DNA of 64,000 bases from Trichuris trichiura. Taxonomy: Eukaryota; Nematoda; Enoplea; Trichinellida; Trichuridae. Below, in pieces: positions 1 to 11,527 of this stretch. Under the pieces are notes generated by a model. It worked only from the letters and a program-made list of their open reading frames with translations, searched no databases and was not told the DNA's origin. The position numbers and the translations under genes were made by a program. The stretch covers positions 1,497,001 to 1,561,000 of the forward strand of contig JBAJFE010000011.1 in NCBI GenBank assembly GCA_037903355.1, in the 5' to 3' direction. How positions within the stretch are numbered: position 1 is the stretch's first letter; every line of letters starts with the position of its first letter.

Positions 1-3000
1 GTCGGTTTTATCACGTTTGCTGCACTAAGGTTACATCCTATTTGATTTTGAATAAAGGTCAACAGTGTTGAAATGGTAATTTTTTAAGCGAGACCTTTGA
101 AATAGTAGTCAAATCAGAATGCATGTCAGTATTGCCGATCAGCGAGGAAAACACTAGCTATTAAAAACGTGCCATGAAAGTAACTTTTTAAGAAGGTACG
201 ACTTAACGGAAAGACAAAAACACAATGCCTACTTTTAAACAAAATCAATAGAAGGCAATACCTATTTCTTTTCGGCCGAAGTTGCGTACACAAATGGTTC
301 AGAATGCATGAAGAACATTTCACTTGAAGCCCTCCGTGATCCGTCCGAAAAACGATCGGTATATCTGCAGAAAATTGTTTCGAAGTTGCAGCCCGCTAGC
401 GTCCTCATGGCAACCTTCTAAAAAATTTGTTGCCTCAAAAATTCTATTTTGTTTGCTTGGAAAACAATAAAACAAAACAACAGTGCTACGTGTGCGGGCA
501 ATCAAGAAAGCAAAGGTCACTGGTTTTGCATTTGCCGAACGGAAAAGTTGTTTTTGTCAAAGCAACCGTGAACGGGTAAACTACGCGAACTGAAATAATT
601 TGTGCAAAGAAATCGCCAACGCGTTGAGAACAGACCGACGCTTAAAAAAGTAATCGAAACACAAACAAAGACATAACGAAAATACAAAAATGACTGCTTT
701 GTCACTAATTGAAAATAAGGTACGCTCAACAAAATCTACCGTAACAATGCAACATGCTTCTTTTGGAAATCAGCTGCTTTTTAGCAAAAGCTATGGTCTC
801 ATTGATGTTTCACGATTTTCCCATTTATATTATCTTAATAATAAAGCATCTAGTTACAACTTTTTTTCGCAGACAGGGCAATAGGACGATAGAACTGGCA
901 GATCAAAAACAGACATTCTTGCGTGTACAAATGACAATGTGGCGCAATGTAGTTTCTTTGGTATGAACAGACTCGCTTTATGAACACGAAATAGTGAGTT
1001 AAACGTAAATTCTTTTTAAAGTTAGGAAATGAGATCACTGGAAAACGCACGCAGGGAAGCGAATGCTAAAAGGAGCGAAAAAATAATGACCAATCTATAA
1101 CTGCGCGCTGGTTTTCATCCAAGACAAACTAGAGGTAAGACTGTACATGATGGCAACACACAAAGCTCGGAAGCTCGGTTACATAAATTTAGCGTTTCTG
1201 CCAACAGAGTGAAACAACTCTGCGCAAGCGAAACATTTCTAAAGAAACAAGAAGTGAACAAGCTTCTGTATTTGTGACCACACGTAGGCCTCAGTCTTTT
1301 TTTATGTACGATACAGCAAAGGCTAAACGACGAAGAGGCTAAAAATGAAGGCCACAAAATGGACGAAATTGATCTTATGCGTAAAAACCACCTTCCTCTT
1401 ATAAAGAATAGAGCTGCTACCACAAAGACAAGTGGAATGTACCTGCGCATCATAAACACTTAGCAATGAGAACCGCTTTATTCTTCCCTGAAAAATTTGC
1501 GGAGATACGCCGGATACTAAAAGAACTAAATTGTCAGAACCAACTTACAGCCAATGCAAGCCGAATATTAGCTGTAACATTCCGCGCTTCTCTAGTTTGA
1601 GCCCCAAGGCGCAGCAGCGTATATAAGCGAGAAACCAAACAATGATAACGGCACCTTAACTTAGTTCGATGGCATTGACCAATTCTGCAAGCACATAGTT
1701 AATGTACAAGGCTCCGTCTGTTATAGGGAACCGCTTACTGGCGGAAGCTCAAAGTAGTTTATGTGAACCTTTTACTTGAGCGTGGTAACAGTGTATTATG
1801 AATGGCAGGCAACGTGTTTTCGTCGGTTATTTACCCTTAAAGTGAAGGTAAATATCACTCACTGCATAAGCAGTGATCGGAATTTTTGGAAAAGGAGTTG
1901 GCGTTGCTAACTTCTGGCATATTATCTAACAAAACATTAGACAAACACACACACTTCACGCCAAATGCAGTTTACCATCAGTCGCAGTGTGGCGCTTAGC
2001 GAGTTATGAAGTACGCTAATTAATAAATTCCAATGCTGCGCCTTATCGAGCAAATTATACCCATTGTTCGCATACGTCTATTTAAACGCCTTCCCTATTT
2101 CTCCCGTACAACGCTGACGACAGAAAAGGAGCACTCCTGAAGTGTACGATATCGATTGCTCTGTATTTTCACTAACAATTTGCTCATCTATTCGCTGATA
2201 GGGCATCTTGAAAGTTTGTTTAGAGACACAGAACAGGCGAAAGTCGTGGATCGAAAATCAGTAATGAAACTTTCAAAGCCCGTTACAAGGCACACCATCT
2301 TTCGAATGAACAATGATAAGTAAAACTGCGGAAACGTACAGCTTCTAACTGAATTAATTGGCGGCGGCATGTTTGCTGACGCGAAAAAAATTCCCAGCAT
2401 TATTTTGCGCAAAGCAGCTTCGCTGGAACTGGCGCGCACGCATTGCGATATATGAATTGAAGGCTGAAATAGTTGGGCAAACGGCAACGAAAATACTTTC
2501 CAGAAAAAAGTTTAGTTCAACCTGCGAATCATTGTCGTTACGGTACTAAAACAGAACACGTGACAGCAGTAATATTTAGTTGCCTCAAATGGTTAGCAAA
2601 GTATTTTACCGAATCGCGGGTACAACAGTATCATTCTTCAATAGCGCAAAACATTCTAAGCGGTGAATTCGGAACGCTCTCTTCTGACAGGTTGGTGAAA
2701 TAGACTGACCACATCTTAGACGAAATCAAAAATATCTGCAACTATTCATCAAGTACAGTTTTCTCGCGTGTGAATTAAAGCCTTAATTTAAGACCAGCTG
2801 AAATATGGTCCTGATCTGCCTCCAGTTAAGCCTAGTATGGTTAGGTTAATTATTTGACAATTTAGATTACCGATTCAAACGTAACTATGGCCACAAAAAT
2901 AACGTAAACGACATAAGTTTTCAGTGGTTAGGTTTATTATTTGACAATTTAGATTACTGATACATACGTAGCTATGGCCACAAAGAATAACGTAAACGGT

Positions 3001-5152
3001 GCGCAGGTTTCACAACAGTACGAGTTACAAATGCGTTGACAATAACCATCTCGTCTAGACGACTGAGCCCACGCTGCGCGTATGAAGCAACAATATTTAC
3101 GCAAACAAATTTTTTCCTTGCAGTCTTATGAATAAAGTTCATCGGCTTATCGCCAAGTGACAGGCGATTTGCTTGCCGTCCTTTCAAACAACACTGCATG
3201 TAAGTTTCTCGGCCGGAAACTTCACATCCAATCAGAGCACGGCATTTTTCTCAGTATCCAAGTGGCTATACGGGAACTTACTGAACTACTTTTTTCTTCG
3301 ACAAATGTACAAGGTCTCGTTCATATGCACGAAACATGTTCATTTGCCAGTAAACTTCGGTTGATCCAAAGCCAGAATATAACGCAAAATACAATATGTG
3401 AAACTAGTGTCCTCATAGGACGTCGGCGGCTCTGTTACTCATCAGGTAATACCTAAAGTTTTCCTACCGCCAGGAGGTTCCAAAATGTTCATTCTTTCCT
3501 TATAACTCAAACAAACACGAGAAGCAGAAACAGTTTTGCTTGAAATTGATAAAGGAACACTTTCAGACGTAAATGATAACTTTTCAAACGGGACGCCTTC
3601 AAATAAAGCAAAATGTTTGCATCGCTTAGAGCAAATTAGGCTAACAGACATACAGTATATCTACATTTGTCTTTTGGCTTATGCATCATCAAACGTCAAG
3701 CGTTTATCAAAGTCTATATTTGCCCTTCAGTGCCATCTTCATGTTCAACTTAACCTACTTTGTTTAGAAGAGAAAAAGAATGCTTCTCTGTTCATCCAAA
3801 CCAATTGTCGCATGACTTTTCATCCCGCTTGGCAGAACTACACTAAGGCAGTAAGAAACAAGTACGTATCAATGCTAATATAGGAATCAAACAAGCATCT
3901 CGGCTACGTATAAACAATAGAAAGTAACTGTTGCTCCAAAAAGGCGACATGCTCAAAAAAGATAAGTAATGATCACTATTCCTTCACGATTGCTTTTCGT
4001 GGTAAAATAGAACCTCTGCTATAAGCCTAATGCTTTTGTAGAGAACTAAACTGACCTGAACATTACTATTCTTACTTTCTAAATTGAGATCAAGTTCACA
4101 CGGCTGAGCGGTTGGGGAAACAATAAAGTAATGGCTTTCGCTTTGATGTTATCTTCGTTGAACCAAACAAACTTCGTCATACGACAATCGTACTACAGTA
4201 AAAGCGATGTGTAATAATAAAACACATACAGGCTAACCAGCTTTCAACAAATCAAAACAAGCAACTAACAGATGGCGTTAAGAACTTCTCCTCAAACGTA
4301 GCATTTGCCACAAGTCAAATCCCCTGGACAAAATTTAAACAACTTACAAACGGTTGCGTTAACGTGAAATAATTTGTAACTAATCTAAAAAAATGTTCGA
4401 GCAGTAAACCTTTCACAGCAAGGCGGTAGAAGCTATAACACTTACCGCGATAATAACTAACTGAGCATATCAAAAGACTAAAGCAAAAAATGCCTTGAAA
4501 AGTTGAGTATCTTATCATAGCTTTGAATATGAGTCGCGAGGCTTCGCTACACAATCCTCAGCGTGAAACCTTTGTCTACAGCACTTCATTCTATTCATAC
4601 GGCAAAGCGGTTACAAGTACAGCTGTAACTTTAGTTAAGGGTTACTTTTACCTGTCGCGGTAATGAGCATACTACTGACATCAGCTCGAAAAAGAGCGTT
4701 TCAATAATTCACGACTTTGGAAAACAAATCATCAACGCAGTTAGCGCAACGTATTTGAATGACAAAAGTGGGAAACAAACTAGTTAGACCGACACAGCCG
4801 ACAAAGGCGACCGCCGCTAGACGCTACGCAAAGTTCTACTCGAAATATGAGAGAAAACATCGCACTTCTAACTGCCGAGCAAAAGTTGGACTATGAGCGT
4901 TTCAACCAAATACGCATATCAATTTGGCAGGTCCTAATTCTAAAAATAGCTACACAGCTCAGATAAACAACAAACTCCGCTGCTCACGTGACATATGCTC
5001 GGCAAGCTTCAGCTTCGACCAATCAGGACAAAGGTACTAATTCACTATCCGCCTCCATCGTGCTTACTGCGCAGCGGGTTAAAAAGGACGAAGTCTGGCG
5101 TGCACTACGTGTTGCGGCGGCCGGGTAGAGATCGCTCCCAACTGGAAAGGAT
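1..5152. other. Intergenic region with no recognisable gene
   Basis: About 5 kb upstream of the legumain gene. All reading frames are short and none shows a family motif, a convincing chain of exons with matching phases, or a tRNA fold. The only structure I can point to is the diverged direct repeat listed separately. Some frames of about 100-115 codons occur, for example at 1115-1459 (-) and 3536-3883 (+). They lack recognisable domains and flanking splice structure, so I treat them as chance. The 5' end may hold distal regulatory sequence of the downstream gene or non-coding exons that cannot be seen by eye. Confidence 0.6.
2839..2998. repeat. Diverged direct repeat, two copies of about 73 bp
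   Basis: Two copies lie 87 bases apart, at about 2839-2910 and 2926-2998. Both begin GGTTAGGTT, share TATTTGACAATTTAGATTAC and end in a shared CTATGGCCACAAA..ATAACGTAAACG stretch, with only a few substitutions and one inserted base. This could be a remnant of local tandem duplication or two copies of a dispersed repeat. No open frame, terminal inverted repeat or target-site duplication was noticed. Confidence 0.8.
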
Positions 5153-7153
5153 ATGCTACCTTTACTTCTTCATTTGCTGACATTGCCAATCAGCAATGCT
5201 CAGCAAAGCAGGCCTGACGGCGATTCTTCGTCCCCAAAATTGTGGGCATTACTGGTCGCCGGGTCGAACGAATGGTATAACTATCGTCATCAGGTTTGAA
5301 AGCACTTCCAGTCCGCGCTTGTTTTTTAATGCGCAAATTATCCAGGCGGATATCTGTCATGCTTATCAAATATTGCATAAGCATGGCGTTCCTGACGACC
5401 GCATCGTTGTGATGATGTACGATGACATCGCGTACAACAAGGAGTAAGTCCGCACCATTCAATCGCTCTTTTAATAAAAATTCACGCGCGTGCTTACACT
5501 ATGCTTATTGTTTTCGTTAAAGCAACACCCCACGCTACAATGTATTCGGCCATTTTAGGAATATATGGAAAGGAAAAATTATCAATCATCCCAAAGGAAA
5601 AGATGTTTACAAAGGCGTTCCCAAGGATTATACCGGCAAGGTTAGTACGCAAATGTTTCTTTTTCCCTTCAATTTAAAAGTTGTACAATTGTAGCACGTT
5701 ACTCCGAAAAACTTCAGGAGCATTCTACTTGGCTTGAAAGAGGAAATGCGCGGCATCGGAAGCGAAAAGGTTATTGACAGGTAGGTAATTTTTTCAGTTC
5801 GTTTACTTCCAAATGACTATATCAATCAAACTAGTCCGTTCACTTAAATTTGTTGCCTTACAGCGGACCCAATGATCACATTTTCGTCAACTTTGTTGAC
5901 CACGGAGCGCATGGTATTCTTTCATTCCCTACCACAGAGGTAGAATGGACGCCCCCTCTTTTTTCACCTTTTATTCTTGAAACTATTCTCTCATTAATTA
6001 CAGATGACTGTTGGTGAGCTGAACGAAACCTTATGGTTGATGCGCGAACGAAACAGATACGGAAAGGTGCCTACTCACTTTTTAATTTACAACTTTGTTC
6101 ACTTTTGCTTTTTATAACAGATGTTGATCTACGTGGAAGCATGCGAGTCCGGATCGATGTTCCACAGTACTCTGCCGAGGGATATAGAAAGTAACAGATG
6201 AAATTAGAATAAACTTAAAGCGCCCTTGTAAATACTTACTCATTAAGTTTACGCTACGACCGCGGCTAACGGTCAAGAAAGTTCGTATGCCTGTTTCTTT
6301 GACGAAACGCTGAAAACGTACCTTGGCGATTGCTACTCGGTAAACTGGATGGAAGATTCTGACAGGGTAAGTGTCAAAATAGGTGTTGCGCATACAACTT
6401 GCCGACCAAATTTCAAGGCTAACCTGGAGGAGGAAACCATTGAACAGCAATTTAAGGTGGTTAAAAAAGAGACTAACACAAGCCATGTAAAACAGTACGG
6501 CGACCTGAGCGTGGCTGAACTTCCGCTGTCCGAATTTTTCGGAAATAAACTGCTACTTGGCGCATCGCCAAAGTATACGATGGGTAAGTTTTGGAGCCAA
6601 GACGCTGTTTCCAGTCGGGATGTCCCGCTGGAGATTCTTAAAAGACGAATGGCCCGCAACAGCCCGGATGGGAGGATAGTCGCTTTTCAGTACCGCCACT
6701 TGTTGCAAGTATCCCTTTAAAAGGCATGTAGAACAGAATGGTTGAATAAGTGGTCATTTCAGAAGCGTGAATACTTTCACAACTTTTTCAAAAAACTAGT
6801 GCTCACAATGGTCGACGGCAGCGATGTTGATCCTCTGCTTTTGTTCGAGCGGCAGGACATTAGTATGACTCAGCTTGACTGCCATACCAAAATGGTTCAT
6901 TCATTCAGCGAACTATGCTTCAACTTTGGCAAGGTGAGCATTTCTCCAAAGCCGGAAGAGAAACATAGGCTATTGCCTTCGCTAATTTGATACTCAACAA
7001 GCAATGCACAAATCACATTTTCAGAATCCGTACGCCATGAAATATGCCTACGTTTTTGTCAACATCTGCGAGCAGCAATTACCTGTGGAGAAAATGTTGG
7101 AAAAAATGCGGACCGTCTGCAGCGGAGAAAAAAGATACAGAAATATCCTCTGA
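5153..7153 (+). CDS. Legumain-like asparaginyl endopeptidase (family C13)
   Basis: Secreted or lysosomal cysteine protease that cleaves after Asn. It assembles as 11 exons: 5153-5293, 5346-5443, 5559-5640, 5695-5780, 5864-5939, 6004-6066, 6121-6190, 6248-6366, 6418-6708, 6763-6933 and 7025-7153. These give 441 residues with consistent phases, close to the usual legumain length. The start was chosen because [16 protein letters not shown] forms a good signal peptide directly before the pro-region. Family motifs are in order: [31 protein letters not shown], the catalytic-His motif VDHGAHG (about residue 149), the catalytic-Cys motif EACESGS (about 190), [11 protein letters not shown], and [11 protein letters not shown]. 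The C-terminal part has the spaced cysteines of the prodomain. The GPI8 transamidase is a distant relative, but the signal peptide and C-terminal domain favour legumain. The splice into exon 3 was set by matching family length; another AG upstream would add a few residues. Confidence 0.93.
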
Positions 7154-7678
7154 CAGCCTCTGCCGTTGGTTTTAGCTATTCGATTCGTTTTTACAGCACC
7201 ATACATTTTCGCACGTTGGTGCGCATTGCCTTGATGAAAGTGACATAAGTTTCAAATCGTTGCAATACAAATGTTTGAAAGCGCTTTGCCCGATTTCGGA
7301 AAAACGTTAATGTCCATAGAAGCTGCACTAAAAGATTTCCTTGCTGTAAAGCTGAGGCAAGTCCGATCACCGTTATGTAAGGCAACCACGCAAATGGAAT
7401 GTTCTGTACACTGTTGATTGACCAATGATGAGTCATTATCGGTTGACTAGTCTTGTAAAAAGATCGTTTGCTGCTCAGAGTGCGCCATTCGTCGTGAACA
7501 ATCGAAACTGCGCGACAAAATTCGAATAGACGTTTAAAGTTGATCTACAACCAACCTTTGTCATTCAAATCACCCAGAAAATAAGAGCTTTTAATGAAGC
7601 GTAACAACTGCATGCCAAAGGTGAGGATCTTCATTTAATGTTCGATGTCTACACTGAACGATGAAAGCTGAATGTCGA
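7154..7678. other. Short intergenic region between convergent genes
   Basis: About 525 bases between the stop of the legumain gene (+) and the stop of the potassium-channel gene (-). It should hold both 3' untranslated regions. No further coding exon, repeat or clear AATAAA close to either stop was noticed. Confidence 0.5.
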
Positions 7679-9587
7679 CTAGTTGTCGATGTTGTACAAA
7701 TAATTGACTTTGAAATCAGGCCGGTGTAAATTCACCGTCTGACACGAAGAGCTGCCAAGTTCCACTGTCGCCTGTACAGCAACGTTTCTACAGATCGTTC
7801 TCCTTTCCCACGATTCAACAACAAGATCTCGACGAGACTTTCCCAACGCTTGCAAGAAAAAACGGTTCTGTATACCATCACCTTCGGAGAGCACTTTTAG
7901 CAACGTGTTTACATCCTCCACTTTTTCCATCAATCTCTGTTCATTATCCATGGCGACAGATTGTCTTTCTTTGTACATTCGATCAACGGAGTGCAGTAGC
8001 ATTTGAAAAGTAACATCGATCTTATGCTGCAAGAGATTGATGCACATTGACAACTGCGCTAACCCGAACAAAACCAAAATCGAACAAAGCGGCATGTACA
8101 AAGGATGCTTTGGTACAACATCACCTGCAACAAGTGACGTCATTGCTGCTGCGACCACGTAACATGCACGCACGCATAAATTTTGAACCCTTACCGAAAC
8201 CGATCGTAGTAAAGCTTATGAAAAAGAAGTAAAAGCTGGAAAAGTAGTCCACGTCTTTCTCCCAACTTTGAAATAACGCTGCCGACAGGCAAAGCCACAA
8301 AAATTGTAACAACAGCGCCAACGATAGTGGAACGTCGTCAACTGTATGAACGCGATGGTGCGTTGATGCGCCCATCGTTCTTGCATTCCAGATATACTTA
8401 ACACGAAACATCAACTTCATCAACAAAGTACCCCACTCGTCCAGTATGTACAACAAAAGCGGAATACCCAGCAGTGAATATGCCATTGTAAACAGCTTTC
8501 CCAAAGCAGTTGACGGTACTACGTCACCGTAACCTGAAGCAGCCGCTTTTCATCGACATTCAACTTAAGCATTTTTCCACTGCTTACGAGCATACGTCAC
8601 GGCAAAGACGAAATGAGCGCAGTGCAGAAAGTTCGCTCTTCATTATATTCATTAAGATGATAAACCCTTCCCCTAACAACGTTATTACGAAAGTATTTAT
8701 CATCGTTCAGCAATGGAACAGAATATGCATATACGAAACGGAATAATTAACAGCCAGCTCACAAAAAGCTCATAGCCGAATTCATTAAATCAGATTTCGC
8801 ATTTTATGCTTGTTTCACGCGCGGGTACAAGTTGTATTCGCACATGCAAACTACGCAAACCACTTATGAAAATCATAATCTGGCTAAATTTGGAAAAATT
8901 TACGTCCGCAACTTTCGGACTGTTCCAAAGTGCTAACCGCTGGCTGCCAGCGGCAAACATGTGTTACGCGGGAAAAAAAGTGATTGAACATTTGTCCGAC
9001 CGAAAATGCAACTTACCTAAAAGACAACGAAAGGTAAAATTCTTACCTATTGTTGTACACACTTGAACAGCATAGTACAAGGAGGCAAACAGTGTCAAAT
9101 TTCGACGGTGACCAATCATCACTTCCTGTGTACTACTACAGCAAGCGTCCCAACCGACGTGCATTCGTTCAGTGAACCATTGCCAGGCATCTCGAGCAAG
9201 TAACATTTTCTTACTTGAATTGACAGGCTCTGTTAATATTTCAGCAAGGCGCATGGTTAAATGCCTTTTATAGAAAGAGCTGTTAGGCTGAAAAGCAACC
9301 GCTTCTGGATTACATCGTCTCGCCAATGCGGCATTTCCTTCGGCAATGTCGAAAATCAGCCCACCGCAGAGTGAATAGAAGACCAAACAAATAAGAGGAA
9401 GCAATCGCCATCTGTCCAATAAAGAGAAAAGGTATTTTGACATTGTAGACAGACTTGCACAAGTAGCATCAAATATCCTATTCGCTCTGGGCGCTCGATT
9501 AACGCTGGCAATGTGCGAGCGACGAAAATAGGTACACGCGGGGGACCTTTCCCGACATCCATCATTCGACATGCTCATCGTGCCCAT
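7679..9587 (-). CDS. Two-pore-domain (K2P/TWIK-type) potassium channel
   Basis: Plasma-membrane leak potassium channel. Exons on the minus strand are 9047-9587, 8195-8533 and 7679-8124, giving 441 residues. Both pore loops are present. The first runs YYAVQVCTTIG then YGDVVPSTALG across intron 1. The second runs SFYFFFISFTTIGFG then DVVPKHPLY across intron 2. Each splice therefore falls inside a selectivity filter after TTIG or TTIGF, a position often seen in this family. Four hydrophobic segments flank the loops. The long M1-P1 extracellular loop carries NSS, NSSK and NLT glycosylation sequons and cysteines. The C terminus after M4 is about 120 residues and partly charged. The start at 9587 is the first in-frame Met; the true first exon could lie further upstream. 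The 513-base first intron contains no recognisable gene. The subtype within the large nematode TWK group cannot be assigned by eye. Confidence 0.92.
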
Positions 9588-11527
9588 CCTTTCAAGCTCG
9601 CCAAACTACCAAATGACAACTATACGCAACTCGACCAAAGAAATTAAGTAAAGAACAGGCGTACTCCTTTCTCGACGTTGTAAGCACTACCGTATTGCAT
9701 GATGATCAGATAACCAATGCATGCGACCGACCATCGTCACAAAATGAGCCAAAAGAGCAAATTTTCCCGCATAAACTGCTGTCAAGTGGTCCAACCGCAG
9801 CGACAGTAATTCACCATAATTACCCGTAAAAAATAAATAATGCCAAACGACAACGCTTTTGATAAGATCTATATCGCGCGCAGAATCAGCGAAGTCAACT
9901 CTTAACAGTGAGTACAATCACTAGACGCATTCCATTGAATTTAGCATATCCCAAACTGCATCTTGCAACGCGTTTCGGGATTCAGAAGCATTCCGAACAC
10001 AGAAGAGTAGAGGGAAGGTGTAGACGCGACTAGCCATAAACAAACCTGCAAAATGGGAGAAATTTATTTCCGGCAACTGTTTTGGCCGGCCTTAAACTTG
10101 GGCAATCAAAGAAAGCTCACGATCTGCCGCCACGAAAATCGAAAGCTAATAAAACTGCCGCGTAAGAAACTGGGAAATTTAAAAATAACGGAAAAACGGA
10201 AACGCCGCAAAACTTCAGCAGAAATAAAGAAAGCTTTAAAACGACTATAACGCTGAAGCATTATTCGTATAGAATGCCAAAGGGTCGCATTACGCTTGCG
10301 AACGAGTGACAGCTTTCCGCTGCAACAAAACAAAAATACTGCGTCTTGCCCTGTGCATAGTAATGAATACTTTGTGTTAAACATCGAATATTATCAATTC
10401 ACAAACGACGAAGTGGCCAGCCGCCTTATGGATAAATTAAAAAGACGACTACAAGCGAACATACAGCGTTAGCGCAGTAACTGTTGTGCTTCATTTCAAA
10501 CTTCAAATTTTTATTCTTAAACAAACCTCTTTGTTTGAGAAAATTTTACGTTTAGGTGTATGCCTTACTGAACTATGGTACTGACTTTGTTTACAATATT
10601 ATTTTGTCTATTAACGCATGACAAATTGAAGATGGGGACAATCAAGTTCGATCTTCTTCGTTGTACACGTAAAGCAGCGGCCAATAAGCACCCACTCGTT
10701 CGTTCGCGCATCTGTCAACCGTGAAAACGAATTCTAAAAACTTCGCGATGGTGACGACAATGTCATAACAGACATTCTTCACCGAAACAAAAACCTATAC
10801 AGCAAAGCGATACGACATTTTAAGGTATATTTCGCTGACAGGAAATGCAACCTTGCTTTTGCGTCCATAGACTCAATTTATACGGACCTTTTAGCATTAT
10901 TCCTGTCCCCTCATCAACGTCGCATTTCCAGCCCTTATAAGGATATAAACAAAAGTCTGTTTAAAAAATACTCAAGTACAAAATTTTTAAAATTAGAAAC
11001 TGAAGCGTCATCCTGAAGTCCACTTATATTGCTACGAAACGTTGCGAGCGCAAAAAAAAATTTTTTTTTGTACTCAAACTCATAAGCGCTTAATTTGTAA
11101 GGCGAATATTTAAATTTTAAAAAGAGGCGCTGCAAAGTAATTTAAACTTGCGAGGAGAGAAACCAACGCGGACAGCTGAAACAAAAACGAATTTTCCAGT
11201 CGAAGCGTTAATGATCGAAAAATGTTGTACGCTACCTGACTGTCGGAAAACTATTTGAAAATGTGTACAGAAAAACAGGACAAAACTTTGTCAGAAACAA
11301 AACCGCCGCTGAAAGCGAACTGCTTCAACAGTAATTAGTCAGTTTGAGATTGAAGACTTTACACTTACTTCCAAAAGCATTTTTACGGCGGTAAACAAAT
11401 TGAGGACCGAAGACGCGCCATTACGGAGAACCTCCGCCGAAAGCTGTGATACTTACACGACAGATGAGCAATAGGAAAGTAAAAGTTTCGGAAGACGTAT
11501 GTCGTCGACGAAAGAGACAGAATGCCT
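9588..11527. other. Intergenic region with no recognisable gene
   Basis: About 1.9 kb between the 5' end of the potassium-channel gene and the 3' end of EXOC5, both on the minus strand. It should include the channel promoter and the EXOC5 3' untranslated region. The minus frame at 9687-9917 is hydrophobic in part but has no motif and no matched splice sites. Nothing else supportable was seen. Confidence 0.5.

Noticed and set aside
1115..1459. Minus-strand frame of 114 codons with a hydrophobic start
   Set aside because: It begins like a signal peptide but has no domain and no splice partners, and sits in AT-rich sequence full of similar chance frames.
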